A stretch of DNA of 64,000 bases from Capsicum annuum (Eukaryota > Streptophyta > Magnoliopsida > Solanales > Solanaceae): assembly GCF_002878395.1 (NCBI RefSeq), contig NC_061121.1:135469312-135533311 (forward strand). The letters are read 5' to 3'. Position numbers and translations under genes: made by a program. Of this stretch, positions 45,037-57,544 are shown piece by piece (position 1 is the first letter of the stretch; the number at the start of each line of letters is the position of its first letter). The notes beneath the pieces are model-generated. The model saw only the letters and a list, made by a program, of their open reading frames with translations. It had not been told where the DNA came from and searched no databases.

Positions 45037-47201
45037 TGACATGACCCAAACTGAGGCCTAGCTGAGTTAGGGATTTCAAGTCTGACCCAGACCAAAGACC
45101 GCCCCTAATACCCAACCATAACTTTATTGTACCCTATATCGATGAACTTCAAACACATAACAAGATAGAACAATTATAATTGAAAGACATTTAATAAAGT
45201 TCATAACCATAACTATCCAAGCATCCAACCAGTGGTAGCCTTAATAACAATACCAATGCCAAGGCTGACCCCAATACCGACACCGCCCATGCCCATAGTA
45301 GTCACACAAAGCCTCTAACTAAAATCCAAGAACATCTAATAGGGAATGCTCCCGACCATAGACAAAACCATAGTCCAAGAAATAAGGAAAAGTATGAAAA
45401 GAAGTCCATAGCATGAAATGGAGTCTTTCAAAGTATAGAAGCTTAACACTTCAGTGCAACACAAAGTTGTTCCCAAATCTAAGTTCAATGAGTAAGAGGA
45501 GTAGTATGGTCGATTCATACATCGTATGGGAATGCATCGCCCGAAGATGGATTAGCAGGTGAATGTTATCATGTACTCAGGTGTAAGGATAAAATAATGC
45601 CATTATTCAAAACCAAAGTAAATAGTCACATACAATCATATACATAAATATATATACCACGCCGAGAAAGGGAACTGGGTTTAGCATTCATTTAAAACCT
45701 TTAACCTAGATTGTATAGCTTTACCATCATAATCCATCCACGAGCTATATGGGTCCAGTGTTACCCTCTGAACCGGCCCCAGTATATGTAGCCATACGAA
45801 CTGAAGATATCATAGGGGCCGGTAATTCCCGTGTACCCTTCACCCTTTATGAAAAATATATACAAGTATAAATTGGGGGATTCTCGTGTACCCCACAAAC
45901 ATATGGTCACTATGACCAACACTCATGTCAGGAAACGTGACTTTCCAGTGTCAATCCATCAAACTTGTACCTTCATTATTAGCTATTATAGCTCGCCATT
46001 ATTGTCCAATTAATATATTTTGCACATAACCAAAGCACCAATTCCAAGAGTCAATTATCAAGGCATAATGAAGTGGTATCGCCATACCGACTATAGCTTG
46101 CAAGCAATGTCATTAGCCAATACTTAGGGAATTCCCATGTACCCCACAAGATTTCCAATTAAACCAAAACCATGGCCATCAAGGCCTTTCTAAACCATTT
46201 TAAACAACCAAGCCAATTGAGGTTCCATTACCATATTATACAATGCAATGTTTTCAATAATAGTCAAAGTATGTGACAAAACCATTCTCATAGGCATTTT
46301 AACAAACATGTTAAGGGCATAAGATTTCCAAAACTAAAACCATATATCAATTGACCATTCCTATGCAACCACATACTCAAACCATCATTATATCATGAAA
46401 AACAATAAGAAAAACATGGGAAAACATTATCCAACCAAGAACAACCAAAACCCCCAACATATATTTCAAAATCCAAACATTATCAAAATAATACCATGAA
46501 AACCATCCATTAAAACATGTTTTTTTGTTGAACTAACAATGATAAAAGAGTAACATGCCTTAGACAACAAGGAACATAGAATGAAACCATCCTTTAGAGC
46601 CTTAATCGATTGACTTGAAGAAAACCCTAGCCTTACTTTAACCAAGAGCTTGAGAGAGATTTGAGTGTGTTTAGCGTATGTTTTATTGTGAATAATAGGT
46701 TAATAAAGCCTCTAAATGTGTTTTATGTCGTGGGGTCAAAAGGATTTAAGAGGGGAAATATCCATAATACCCCCAACTTAAATTGTGAAAATTCCTGCAG
46801 GTGGGTATGATTTGGACCCGTCACTCATACCTACATCATTTGAGTGGTACCTTCCACTTGTATCTTGATTAGAAAGTTGGTCATCATATTATTTCCAACA
46901 TACGACTCTTTAGACTAACTCTTACCCTACCCATATGACTAGTACCCTTCAAGTCGTACCCTAAGCAGAAATATCTAGTCTAGAAACTGGACAACATATG
47001 GTTGGACCCTACCTCTCGTATCATGTACACATGACTTATGTGGAGTTTTCTCATACCAAGAACTAAACTTAGACAACATCATACTAACCAACATACGACT
47101 AGACCCGTACCCATACGATACGACTAGTATGATGAGTCATATGATTAATAGAAGGCTCAAACTCATGAAATTTTTCAAGGACCAAAACCTAGGGTATTTC
47201 A
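45037..47201 (-). repeat. 5' LTR of inner gypsy element
   Basis: On the minus strand it begins TGAAATACCCTAGG at 47201 and ends GGTCATGTCA at 45037. The same start motif reappears at 63586 near the right edge of the window, showing another copy of this family. Confidence 0.92.
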
Positions 47202-47961
47202 TAAATACTGTAAGTAGTGTAGGAGTACAAAAAGTAAAGACACGGGATTTTTACGTGGAAACTCCTTACTCAAGAGAGAAAAACCATGACCTGCCTCCAT
47301 GATTTTAAGTTCCACTATATTCAAGAAACACCTTGAATTTATACTCCAAATATTAACCTCTTAATCCTTCATTTCCTAGCAATAACTCTTTTATATGTAA
47401 ACCAAGAAGTAACTCTACTGCTTCCACTTTCAGCTATCTCTAACTGGACTCCTCAAGTAAACTCTAGCTTAGAAAAACTCACCTAACTCTAGATGATTAC
47501 AAAAGATGGATACACAACAACACCTACTATAATTATGAGCAATGTAGGCAAACTTTTAAGAACAAATTACAAATACTCGACTATAGGAAAAAAGTCAAGA
47601 TTAACTCGATGTATAATAATTTTCTTGCTATAACTTCATCCTTTGATTGCAGTGTTGTGACACTTCAAAAAAATCTTTAATTGTGAATATATCGAAGTGT
47701 TGGTTTTCTTATTTTGTAAGATGAGCATTATATTTTGTGATACAAGATAACCTGAGATGCAATCTCTTTAGTTGAGGTAAAAAAGGTGGCAACAACTTTC
47801 CACTAAATTTTGTACCATGTGTTAGTCACGACAGGTTGGTTGTGACAGCAATAGATAAGCCCAACCTATTCCCTACATAGAGGGACTTTTTTATCATAAC
47901 AAGGGCTCTAGGAAATAGGTCCCAAACCATGAATTTGTCAATCATCAAAACTAAGGACTTA
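47202..47961 (-). repeat. Left LTR of outer element, second part
   Basis: Resumes after the inner insertion with TAAATACTGTAAGTAGTGTA and aligns with 52081-52817, including AAAGACAC(G/A)GGATTTTTACG and GAAACTCCTTACT. It ends CTTAACA next to the polypurine tract. Confidence 0.85.
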
Positions 47962-48931
47962 ACAATTTCTCCTTTTTCATGATAACAAATCCATACAATC
48001 AGATCATCATACTCAGTATCTCCAATCAACTTTTACAAAACACAACCTACACCTCAGCAATACAACATATGCCACAAGATCACATGCCAGACTAATTTTC
48101 CCAACCAATTTACCCATCATTAATTACTAGAAGAATGCAGGCATCCTCCACATTATTTTCTCTATCAATGAGCATTTAAGTTCCCCTTAAATTAGAGAAC
48201 CCATATCTCTATTAGCACAATACCACCCACGTATTCTCCACCTTATTCCCTTAATTATTAAGCATATAAGTTCCCCCTGAATGAGAGAACCCCTATTTTT
48301 ATCAACACAACACCACCGATTATATATATACCACACTACAGCTAACAGTATATACATCAAGTTACAGCTTACAGTCTACATATCTACATATCATACTATG
48401 CATATCTACAAATATTGTCCACTGGTAAAGTTATTTCCCCCTTTTTACATTATCAAAAAGGACAAGTAGTAAACCAGGCATAGATAAGTCATACATGTTG
48501 ATCCATGACCAGGCATCACTAACATAAGAAAAAGAGAAATAGACATAAATAGAAGAAGTGATAGCACAAAATGAAGCCAGACATTTAAGCATCAAATAGT
48601 ACCAAAAACCACTTACAAAAATAATAATTACAAAAATATTTAAAAATAATTGTGCCAAATAGTCTCCAGAAAAAAAATAGTTGAGGAAGCTAAGAAGATA
48701 ACTAGAAAGATGAAAGAGGGAACCAGATAGGATATGATCTCAAGGAAGAGCTTTAGACAGATATTCCTAGTTTCAAACTCCTCCACCCTTTCCTGCAGGG
48801 TAGCACTTTGCAGCACACATATTCTGTCCTAAAGTTGTTTCCTCTTCACTTCTTGTCAACTAAAGTAGTCTTTAACACACTTATTTCTATAGAGAAAGCA
48901 AGGCATTTAGAGTCTCTAATTCTTTCTTCAA

Positions 48932-49600
48932 TCAATTTTGTTTATTCATAAAGTCAACCACCAAAGAAGTGGGCTGTTTATCACTCATCCTAAGAAAATA
49001 GTCTTTTTTCCTATAAGATGAGATGCCATACATTCCCTTTACTAAATTAGCATTCACTTTCCTACACTCAATGTTAAAATAAGCGCATACTCTATCCATC
49101 CAGAACCCATAGGGCAGTCCATCCATGTTAGAATTTACATTTGAGAAAGTTCTTATGTATGTAATAACAATGACTAGGAGGTTAACCTTCTTATATTTGA
49201 ACATCATCTCTATTAGAAATAGATCGACATTAGGAGTAGTGGTCTCCTTATCAGGCCTAGAAAGTAGTGTACTTGTCATAAGTTGACACAATAATTCAAA
49301 TTCACTCTTGATAGCTTTTTTGTTAGAGCTTTCAGGGTGTGATCCATCAAGTGCACCACACAATTTAAAAACTCAGTAAACCCCTTCCTCAACTTTTTAC
49401 ACTTGCTCCCTATAGTTGGAACACATAGTATTTCAGAGATAATTTCTTCATACAAACCTATTTTCATACCATTTACTAAAGAGGTTAGATATAGACAATT
49501 GGCAAAAATTTCAAGGTTTTGATAAAACATCTTCACCTCCTCCTCATACAGATAGGATGCATCAAATTGGAGCAAGCGATCCTAATTTTGAAATTTCAAC
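48932..49600 (-). pseudogene. 'Putative plant transposon protein'-like protein of outer element
   Basis: Two overlapping minus-strand frames (49575-49276 and 49363-48932) read as one protein broken by a frameshift. The first has YEEEVKMFYQNLE, SLVNGMKIGLYEEIISEI and LCVPTIGSKC; the second has VDLFLIEMMFKYKKVNL and LPYGFWMDRVCAYFNIE. These match, as I remember it, the plant domain named Transposase_32, which is frequent in Solanaceae repeats. Despite the name, no catalytic activity is shown. Here it sits between LTRs in the downstream half of a non-autonomous LTR element, so it may be a gag-like or accessory product. Confidence 0.6.
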
Positions 49601-51113
49601 ATACTAACCAACTCTCTCACTTCTGGTACTGCAGGACCAAAATTTTATCTTCCTAAAACTTCATGAAACATAAGAATATCTTACTTAACCCTTTCCTTCT
49701 TTGACACACTAGAGCCGCAACCAGGTCTCTTACAAGTATCATAACAAGACCTTTTTCTTTTACTTTTCTTTAGAAACACATCCTCTTTTTATGGTAACTA
49801 GTAATGTACTTCTAAAAATAAAAGTTAAAACCCTCACCCTCATAACCACTCAAATCTATAATCATGCATTTAATCTCACTTCCCTTGTTGCCAATAAAAG
49901 TACTCTTAAAATTATCTTTTTACTCTAGCACTTTCCTTTCTTTAGTGATTTCCAAGTTGTCTCTCTTATTTCCTAATAAATAAAGATCGAGAGGAAGTAA
50001 AGGTTTGGTACTAGAATTAATCTATCTAGGAGCTGCTGCCTTTTTATGTATGGCTAAATTAAAAGCTCCCTTATCATAGAAGGAGTATTAGAGAGCGACA
50101 AAAGAAATAGGATCTCTGAGTAGTTAGAGATTTGATACATTTTGGTGAAAGAGATATGTCAAGAATAAAGAGAGAAAGGATAATATGATTTTAAGATTTA
50201 TGAAAGAATGGTTGAGATAGAGATTAAGATGAGTCTAAGGACACGTGTTTGGATAGATGGACGCGATTATTGAATTTAAAAAATAGGTGACTTTCTTTTG
50301 AGAGTGGTCGGAAAATGACATGGCACAATCATTAAAAATTTAAACAGTTATTATTTAAGAATAGTGAGTAATACTAACCTAACTTGGATCCTGGTCCCCC
50401 AGCAATGTTAAAATCCCATGACTTATGCTGTCTCACACTCCATTCATATCTGTTCTTATTTACTATGGGTGTATATCTACAGGATATGTGATTGAATTAT
50501 CTGTGTAAAACATCATCTAACCTGGATACTTGCTCACTAATTCATAGTCATGAGTAGGGAATTTTGAGAGTCTTCTTCATCCATATGGATTCCAACATCC
50601 TCCTTGTCAAGTATTACCTGAACAATTCCCTATTTTTCTTAACGAAAAAAGTACCAAGGACAAATATTTATATGCTTCAGATTGTCATTTTTTTCTTAAG
50701 TCAGCATTAATCAATCCCTCATCTAAATTCCACTATGAAGGAGACATGTATCCTTGAGGATATTCAATAATAGGTTATCTTCAAGTCTTTCACTCACGAG
50801 CTCTGAGAACCCACCATCATCATCTTAGGTTGGTTTCTCTTTCTTGTCTTCCTTTCATCAATAATCACTTTTTTGCCTTGGAAACATATTTTATTCTAAG
50901 TTCCCAGAAGGACGAAAAGGGAAAGAATTGCCTTTTCTTTGTACAGTTTGATAGTCTTTTCTTTCTTGTAAAGACCGTGGAGCTTTTCATATCCTTTAGA
51001 GTTGAAATCTTGGAAGAAAATTCATCTTTAGAGTGACTATCCCTATCACACTGAGTACTTTTGAAATTATTCTAGCTCTTTAAAGATCTGTTTGATAAGT
51101 CTGATTCACCCTC
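49601..51113 (-). other. Interior of outer element, no domain recognised
   Basis: Between the two protein-coding zones the minus strand has broken frames rich in Lys, Ser and Glu but nothing that I recognise. A 68-codon plus-strand frame (50830-51036) is antisense and probably not a gene. Confidence 0.4.
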
Positions 51114-51943
51114 TTAACTATTGTATTCTTGGATAGCTGAGTTTGTCACTGCATGTGAGGAGGTATTACACTTGATAGCTTTTACAAGTTTAGTTTTTAA
51201 TTTACTAAGTTCCTCTTCAAGGAAGGAATTTTCTATCAGGTCAGCTTTAACATTGGTCAGTTCTTCTTCTAGCTGATACTGTATTCTTCTCCCTTCTCTT
51301 TTAACCTTAGACTGCTTCTTTGAAATTTCATCTATTCTATTATTTAGAAGATCATTTTCACAAGTAAGAGTCTTATAAGTGGCTTGATGCTCAGTCACTT
51401 GCACACTTAATTCCACCATTTGATCTTCATATTTTTCTAGTTCTTCCTTCAATTTCCTCTTTTCGATTACAAGTTCAGTCACTTGAATATTTAGCTCACA
51501 GTTTTCTAAGACTTGCTTCATATTTTTCTTTTCTTTAGTAAGATCATTCAAAGAGTTGATCAATATAGAGGCAAGAGCTATCAGTTTACTCATGGAATAG
51601 TCCTTCAAGTTTTTCTTAATATTAAGAAGAGTAATATTTTTTTCCTCCCCATTATCAATATTTTCCATTAGGTCATAAAGTGATTCAAATATTGGTACTT
51701 TTTTTATAACATGCATGGAGGCTTCTTTTCTTTGTTTAGAACCACTTTATGAGTCCCGCCAACAAGTTGCAGGCACCTGCTAGCGATTTCGTCAGCCTCA
51801 ATTTTCCATCTATACTTCTCGATCACTTTTTGCTTCCCTTGTTTAGACATAGCTTCAGCTTTTTCCAAGTATTTGAGAACCCCTTTGCCAATGAGAGCTA
51901 TTCCACTTACTTTTGAGGTGTAATTTGCTTGTGAAGTCTCCAT
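51114..51943 (-). pseudogene. Coiled-coil protein of outer element (frameshifted)
   Basis: The frame starts METSQANYTSKVSGIALIGK at 51943, 46 bp inside the primer-binding site, and runs to about 51704. Translation continues in the next frame (51716-51114) for 200 residues of Lys- and Glu-rich heptads such as VIEKRKLKEELEKYEDQMVE and LEEELSKLKTKLVK, a long predicted coiled coil. As the first gene after the primer-binding site it occupies the gag position, and self-association by coiled coil would fit a particle-forming role. No zinc knuckle is seen. One frameshift separates the two parts; otherwise it is unusually open for this window. Confidence 0.65.
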
Positions 51944-51988
51944 TTATTAGGATACTTCCAAGTTTTTAGCCATATTATGAAATGCCCT

Positions 51989-52000
51989 GCTCTGATACCA
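51989..52000 (-). other. Primer-binding site of outer element
   Basis: On the minus strand TGGTATCAGAGC lies two bases after the 5' LTR and is a perfect complement to initiator Met-tRNA. Confidence 0.88.
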
Positions 52001-52002
52001 AA

Positions 52003-52817
52003 TGAAGGGCTTTGGAGGGGTGCTCCTCGAGTTAAGGTTTGTTCCAATAATCACAAACACAATGAGAAATAGGAGGTAAATGCAGCAAGTAGTGTAGGAG
52101 TACAAAAAGTAAAGACACAGGATTTTTACGTGGAAACTCCTTACTTAAGGGAGAAAAACTATGACCTGTCTCCAGAATTTTAAGATCCACTATATTCAAG
52201 CAACACTTTTAATACAGACTCCAAGGATTAACCTTTTAATATTCTATTTCCTATATATAACTCTATTATAAGGATAGAAAGCAGTAACTCTACTGCTTCT
52301 ACCTCCATCTACCTCTAACTGGACTCCTCAAGCTAACTCTAGCTTGGACACAATCTTCTAACTTTAGATGATTACAAGAGATGTGTACACCACAACACCT
52401 ACTATAATTATAAGAAACGTAGGTAGACTTTTAGGATTAAACTTACAACGACTCGACTATAACAAGGAAGCAAAGATCAACTCAACTCCATACTTTGATT
52501 GCACTGTTGTGATACATTAGAAAAATCTTTAATTATGAGTATATAAAAATGTTGGATTTCTTATTGTGGAATATGAGCATTATATATTGTGATACAAGAA
52601 AACCCTAGAAGCAATCTCTTGGTTGAGGCAAAAAAATTGGTAGCAATTTTTCACCAACTTTTGTACCATGTGTAAATCGAAACAACTTGATTGTAGTAGC
52701 GATAAGTGAACCCGACTTGTTCCCTAATACGTATAGGGCCTTTGCCATCATAACAAGGACTTCAGGGAACAGGTCCTGAACCATGAATTTATCAATCATC
52801 AAAACTAAGGAATTAAT
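52003..52817 (-). repeat. 5' LTR of outer element (uninterrupted)
   Basis: 815 bp. It aligns with the two parts of the left LTR and preserves the unoccupied insertion site (GGAGGTAAATGCAGCAAGTA around 52073-52092), which proves that the inner gypsy entered the other LTR. Confidence 0.87.
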
Positions 52818-52822
52818 AGTTG

Positions 52823-53618
52823 TTAATTTATCGGACCAATAAATATTTATAAAATTTTATGTATTTAAAATATCATTGTAAATAATTTTACAAAAGAAAC
52901 ACAAAAATGTGTGACTTTTTAATTTGACGTCTTTTCAATACCTTGTTATAAACTATGTGTTACTTATATGACAAGATTATATAATAGTTGTAGAAATTTT
53001 GACAATATTGCAAATCATGAGATATCATGTTTTTAGAAAATATAAATTAAAAATATCAATTGAATATCCAAATAAAATTTTAACTAAAAATCAACCCAAT
53101 TCAAACTACTGATTGATTTGAAATAATGTACGAACGACCCTTAGTGAATTTACTAATCAAAATTATATAGGATCCACCATAGCATATGCACCCAAACAAT
53201 TAATAAGTGGAGTTTTTTTTTTATTTTTTCTTGTTGGGAAAAAGACAATTAAATTAGAGTTAATCTAGAAAATGTTCAAGGAAATTCTCCTCAACAAAAT
53301 GTAACTAGTGAGTATTAGATTCAACCACATCTCAGCTTAATAGGTTAATAAGAGGATTTTTTGTGTTCCAACTAAATAAATGACCATTTGAATATGCCTC
53401 TATTAGCCTTATCATAAAAGGCGGCGGTTGCATCGATGGAAGTTTCCATGCTTTGCAGTTGCTTTTTTTTTGCTAGCCTATCGGATACGTGTTTTTGCTT
53501 TATGAAGATGTATGTTGGAGGATGTACCCACAGATTCCTTAGTAATAATTTGCACTCAAAAATAATGTTACTATATTATGGTTTATCATGTTGCAACATA
53601 TGAACTAAGTCGGTGGCA
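52823..53618. other. AT-rich intergenic DNA
   Basis: No gene or repeat recognised between the outer nested element and the next gypsy element. Confidence 0.35.
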
Positions 53619-56419
53619 TATAATGACATAATTTTGATGATTTATTTGAAATATTCCTTTTTGTGTGATTTGAACATTTTATCTCTCTACGTGGTTGCAT
53701 TATGGAAATTTTTAGGGTGCGAGGATCCTAGGCATAGTCCCCAATTCATTTTGGTGTAATTTATGCGATAGTATGATCTTTGGTCACTTGATAAGCCTTA
53801 CAGTTGATTTCGATTGACTTTTATTGATCTCTGCATTAGATGGAAAAATGGACTGCACCAAAAGATTAGAAATGTCAATTTTAGGTTAATAACATGGTTG
53901 GTGTGGTTTTCTCTCTTTTAAATCTCATTTTGACCCTCGATTCAGAAATTTTTAAAATTAAATTTTAGAGGTCAACTTTGTGAATATGATGTTTTTTAAA
54001 ATTTTGATATCGTCATTGAGTTCGGAGCATCGAGTTTAATAGGGCCGTATAGTTCATTTACATTCACAGAAGTCTAGATAAATCCCAAGGGTTCTACGGA
54101 GATTTGGAAATTTCCAAGTCTCAGTTGGTGCACTCACTTTTGCGGCTGACCAATTGCTTATGCGACTCAACCAATTAGTGCAAGTGTTGCATATGTGATA
54201 GCTTGGTCGCGATCATGAGTCCCTCATATGATAGGAATAAGTAACATACGCGATACCCGCCCTCAAGCCAAGTACCAGGTACGCATCTTGGTGACCGTGT
54301 AAGGGATCCTGGGCCCAATAAATACCTATGTTTTGACATTTTTAACCATTTTTGAGACTTGGAACTTAGGGTTTCCTGATTTTGAGGAATTTCTTCAACT
54401 TTTAAGCTTGGTTAAGATCTTTAACACCTATTTCAACTACTTTCTTCAATTTCATCATTCAATTATTTTTTAAACATGGATTAAAAGGTAAAAATTAGGG
54501 ATTTTAGCCCATAAGGCCTAAAAATTGAAATTCTCCGATTCCAACCCCGATTTCAACTTTTTTTTTCACTTGGATGAGTTTCTAATCTTATTGTTATCAT
54601 TTTTCTTTTGATTTTATCTTTAAAATATCTTCAATTCTTGATTTTAAAATGAATTTCAAGGATTTTTGTTGGTAAAGCTTGAACATGGTTTTTCTTCAAT
54701 TTAGACCTTATTTCTAACTCATTTTGCTAGGGCATTCATTTGTAGACTCTAACAAATATGGGGAATATTTTAAAAAATAAAGTTATGATTTTACCCTTCT
54801 TTTTTAAAAATCCATTTCGGGGGTCTATTTTGACCTCAACTTAAAAATAGACAATATGGGTATCGTTGGCTAGATTTTGAAGAATAAATTCTATATTTTT
54901 GTCTTTTAGTTGATTCTAAGTCTATTCGTGAGGAGTAAGACTTTGGATTGAAGGCTTCTGGACTAGTTTTTTGACATTCGGGGCAGGTTATAGCTTAACT
55001 TTTTTCACATTGGGTTGGGTAGTTAATGTTGATACAAAAGCATATTAAGGGTGTGGTAACTAATCATGAAAATGGCTATAATTATTGTGTTGTGCTCATG
55101 TGGGGGCCTATATATTGTTGTATTTGATGGTTTTGAAATATTATTTACTATGTGTGATCGTCTGGGGTCTATATGATATTGTTGGTCATGTACACATGAA
55201 ATTAATTGTGTCTTATTTAATAAAAAATCCTAACATGGTATCAGTGGTGTATTTAATTGTATTCTACTCTTTTGGCATTTGGTTTATGTTGGCATTCATG
55301 GATGATTTGATATATTAAGTGGATTATTGGCTCACTTAGTTGATAGATTGGTTGGATATAGAAATACTCATTTTTGGTTTGTTGTGAGCTTTACATCCTC
55401 ATATCATATACATTCATGAAATATTGGTACCATCATGGAAATACTAGAAACATTGGCTTTTTTAATAGAAAATGCAACATCTTTAAAACCTTTTACTGAA
55501 GAATATGCTAGAGAGGATTTATGAATATTAATATTGGATATTTGTTGTATACGAGTTGACAAATCCCCCATGGGTCCTATGTCGGGAATTTTTAGCTCAG
55601 TAAATGTATAAGAAGGTTGTGCAGCAACCTCAGACCTTATCATTATCATTATCATCATCATTAGCATTATCATCATCTCTATTTCATTTGTATTTACTTT
55701 GTACATTTCTGTGATGTACTAATTTCCTTGATGTAATACCTATCTATCTGTATATCTTTCTTATTATTCGTATGTGTGATACCTGCCTACTTGTCTTTCT
55801 CTTTCATATTGCTATGGTGTATGTAAATATTATGGAATTGTTAATAGAGATGGTGTGGGCAATCATTTAGGATATATTTTGGTTCCAGGTGATGTGCCCT
55901 TAGTGTGTATTTTGTATTCATTTTTTCTTTGCTCAGTTAGTCTATGAAACCAACTAAGAACAAATGAACCGTATTCACCCCTAGTATTCCCTATCAATAT
56001 GGATCACGATTTGAGTGCGCCTCAAAGTGGTTGACTTCAGGCAATACTTTGGAGCTATTAAAGGTAACAATTTTATTTTTTCTTCTAGAGTCTACTACGA
56101 CCTTTCTTTATTTAGACTATGTCTTTATTTTGCATTCATAGATAGAGTTGTTCCTGTTTTGGATATATTATCTATTTTTATCGCGAATTTTACTAGTTAG
56201 TTCTTATACTATAACACCAGGTATTAGGATTATGGTATGATATGTTTGGTTATGTTCTTCCACGTTCATTATATTTTATGGTTTGGCTTTGTTCTAGAAG
56301 CCTTACTTTGGGTCATTATTCTTATTTTTCTCTTTTTGTATGAGTTTGGGTGATAGGCTTACTTGTTAAGGCTTGCTGCTATAAGTGTCATCACGACCCT
56401 TGGTTTTTGGTTCATGATA
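53619..56419 (+). repeat. 5' LTR of plus-strand gypsy element
   Basis: Begins TATAATGACATAATTTTGATG, corresponding to TGTAACGACCAACTTTTTTGATG of the 3' LTR allowing small indels. It shares TTGCATTATGG, ATTTTAAATCTCATTT-type words, GGTTATAGCTTAACT, GTGGGGGCCTATAT and GGTGATGTGCCCTTAGTGTG in the same order. It ends near GGTTCATGATA, before the primer-binding site. An (ATC/ATT)n run lies at 55637-55680. Confidence 0.75.
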
Positions 56420-56422
56420 AAT

Positions 56423-56435
56423 TGGTATCAGAGCC
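56423..56435 (+). other. Primer-binding site of plus-strand gypsy element
   Basis: TGGTATCAGAGCC, complementary to initiator Met-tRNA, three bases after the LTR. Confidence 0.88.
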
Positions 56436-56626
56436 AAGTTTATTGGTCTCATTAGTGTAAGAATGGGGTGTCTAATAGAGTTTCACGGATCGGTATGTAG
56501 ACATACGTATCTATCTTTTAGAGGCTACAAGATGTATTTTGAAAATTTCTCTCATTTTATTCCTTATCATGTGGATTTTATTCATACCTTATGTTCTACG
56601 TCATATTTTACCTTTTTCTGCATAAA

Positions 56627-56780
56627 TGGTAATGACTAAATCTCGTGAGGTTAGAGATATAGAGCCTTCATCTGAGGAGAGAGCCTAGTCTATAGGATGG
56701 GTTGCGAGTCATAGACAGGCTTAAGGTAGTGAACGGGCACGTGGATATGCCCTATCTAGGAGCCGTGCTAGAGGACATTC
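56627..56780 (+). pseudogene. gag N-terminal remnant (plus-strand gypsy)
   Basis: MVMTKSREVRDIEPSSEERA followed by Ser/Arg-rich GYALSRSRARGHS resembles the charged start of Tekay-type gag. It has two stops and runs directly into reverse-transcriptase sequence, with the capsid region missing. Confidence 0.5.
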
Positions 56781-57540
56781 CTTTGACCAATGCCTCTGCC
56801 ACATTCATGGAGTTGATAAATTAGGTGTTTTGACCTTATCTTTATTTCTTTTTTATTGTATTTATAGATGATATCTTGGTTTATTCCAAGAGTAAGGTTG
56901 AGCATGAGGAGCATTTATGGGTTATGCTTCAGAGACTGAGGGATGAGAAGTTGTATGCTAAGTTCTCTAAGTGCGAGTTTTGGTTATAGTTAATTTATTT
57001 CTTAGTGACTAATGATGGTATTATGGTTTATCCAGATAAGGTTGTAGAGGTTCGTGATTTGGTACTTCATCCACTGAGATGCAGAGTATTATTAGCTTGG
57101 TAGGTTATTATCGGTGTTTTGTTAAGGGTTTTAAATCCATTGTAGATCCATTGACCAAGTTTTACCAAAAGAAGATTTATTTTTCATGGTTTGATGTTTG
57201 TTAGGCGAGCTTTCAAAAGCTTAAGAATTTATTGACCTTAGCTCCTATCTTGACTTTGCCTAAGAAGGGCATGGTTTTTATCATCTTTTGTGATCTTTTA
57301 GGTGTTGGGTTAGGTACTATGTTGATGTAGGAGGGCAAGGTAATTGGTTATGCATCTCTTTAGCTGAAGCCTCATAAGAGGAATTATCCTACCCATGATT
57401 TAAAGTTATGTGCAGTTATGGAGGCACTACTTATATGGAGTCTGATGTGAGATCGCCATGGACTCTTTGACTGGGTTGCATCGTACTTCTTATGGTTTTG
57501 ATAGTATTTGGGTAAACTTGGATCATTGACTAAGTCATAT
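56781..57540 (+). pseudogene. Displaced RT-RNase H-integrase fragment
   Basis: Starts in the RT palm (ASATFMELIN, then [19 protein letters not shown] with the catalytic FIDD box) and passes through KFSKCEFWL and an RNase H part around 57290-57440. It then jumps to an integrase core start (HRTSYGFDSIWVN) and joins the gag zinc knuckle at about 57540. It duplicates sequence found again at 58731-59440 and 60060-60120. The order RT-RH-IN before gag is not a normal element order and must come from recombination or template switching. It holds many stops. Confidence 0.8.
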
Positions 57541-57544
57541 TGAG

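Larger units (their letters stand above)
37883..47201 (-). mobile_element. Inner Ty3/gypsy (Tekay/Del-like chromovirus) retrotransposon, full-length but decayed
   Basis: A 9.3-kb element: left LTR 37883-40048, right LTR 45037-47201, both about 2.17 kb. The primer-binding site complement TCTCTGATACCA is at 45022-45033 and a minus-strand purine tract CTAGGGGAGAAT lies next to 40048. The target duplication is TAGAT (37878-37882) and TAAAT (47202-47206); the unoccupied site in the outer element's other LTR reads TAAAT, so the left copy changed by one base. Gag, protease, reverse transcriptase, RNase H, integrase and chromodomain-like tail follow in the gypsy order from 44.8 down to 40.2 kb, all broken by stops and frameshifts. 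Confidence 0.93.
37795..52822 (-). mobile_element. Outer non-autonomous LTR retrotransposon, split by an inner gypsy insertion
   Basis: Minus-strand element with its left LTR in two parts (37800-37882 and 47202-47961) and its right LTR at 52003-52817. The primer-binding site complement GCTCTGATACCA (51989-52000) touches the right LTR, and a purine tract (minus-strand AAAAAGGAGAAAT) touches the left one at 47962. Flanks ATTGT (37795-37799) and GTTGT (52818-52822) are a near-perfect target duplication. Without the inner insertion the element is about 5.7 kb. It encodes a coiled-coil protein and a 'putative plant transposon protein'-like protein but no reverse transcriptase, so it depends on another element's enzymes. 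Confidence 0.8.

Noticed and set aside
55404..55706. Antisense frame with TELKIPDIGP words, matched at 62940-63182
   Set aside because: The peptide similarity follows simply from the two LTRs being homologous. There is no start context, domain or independent conservation.
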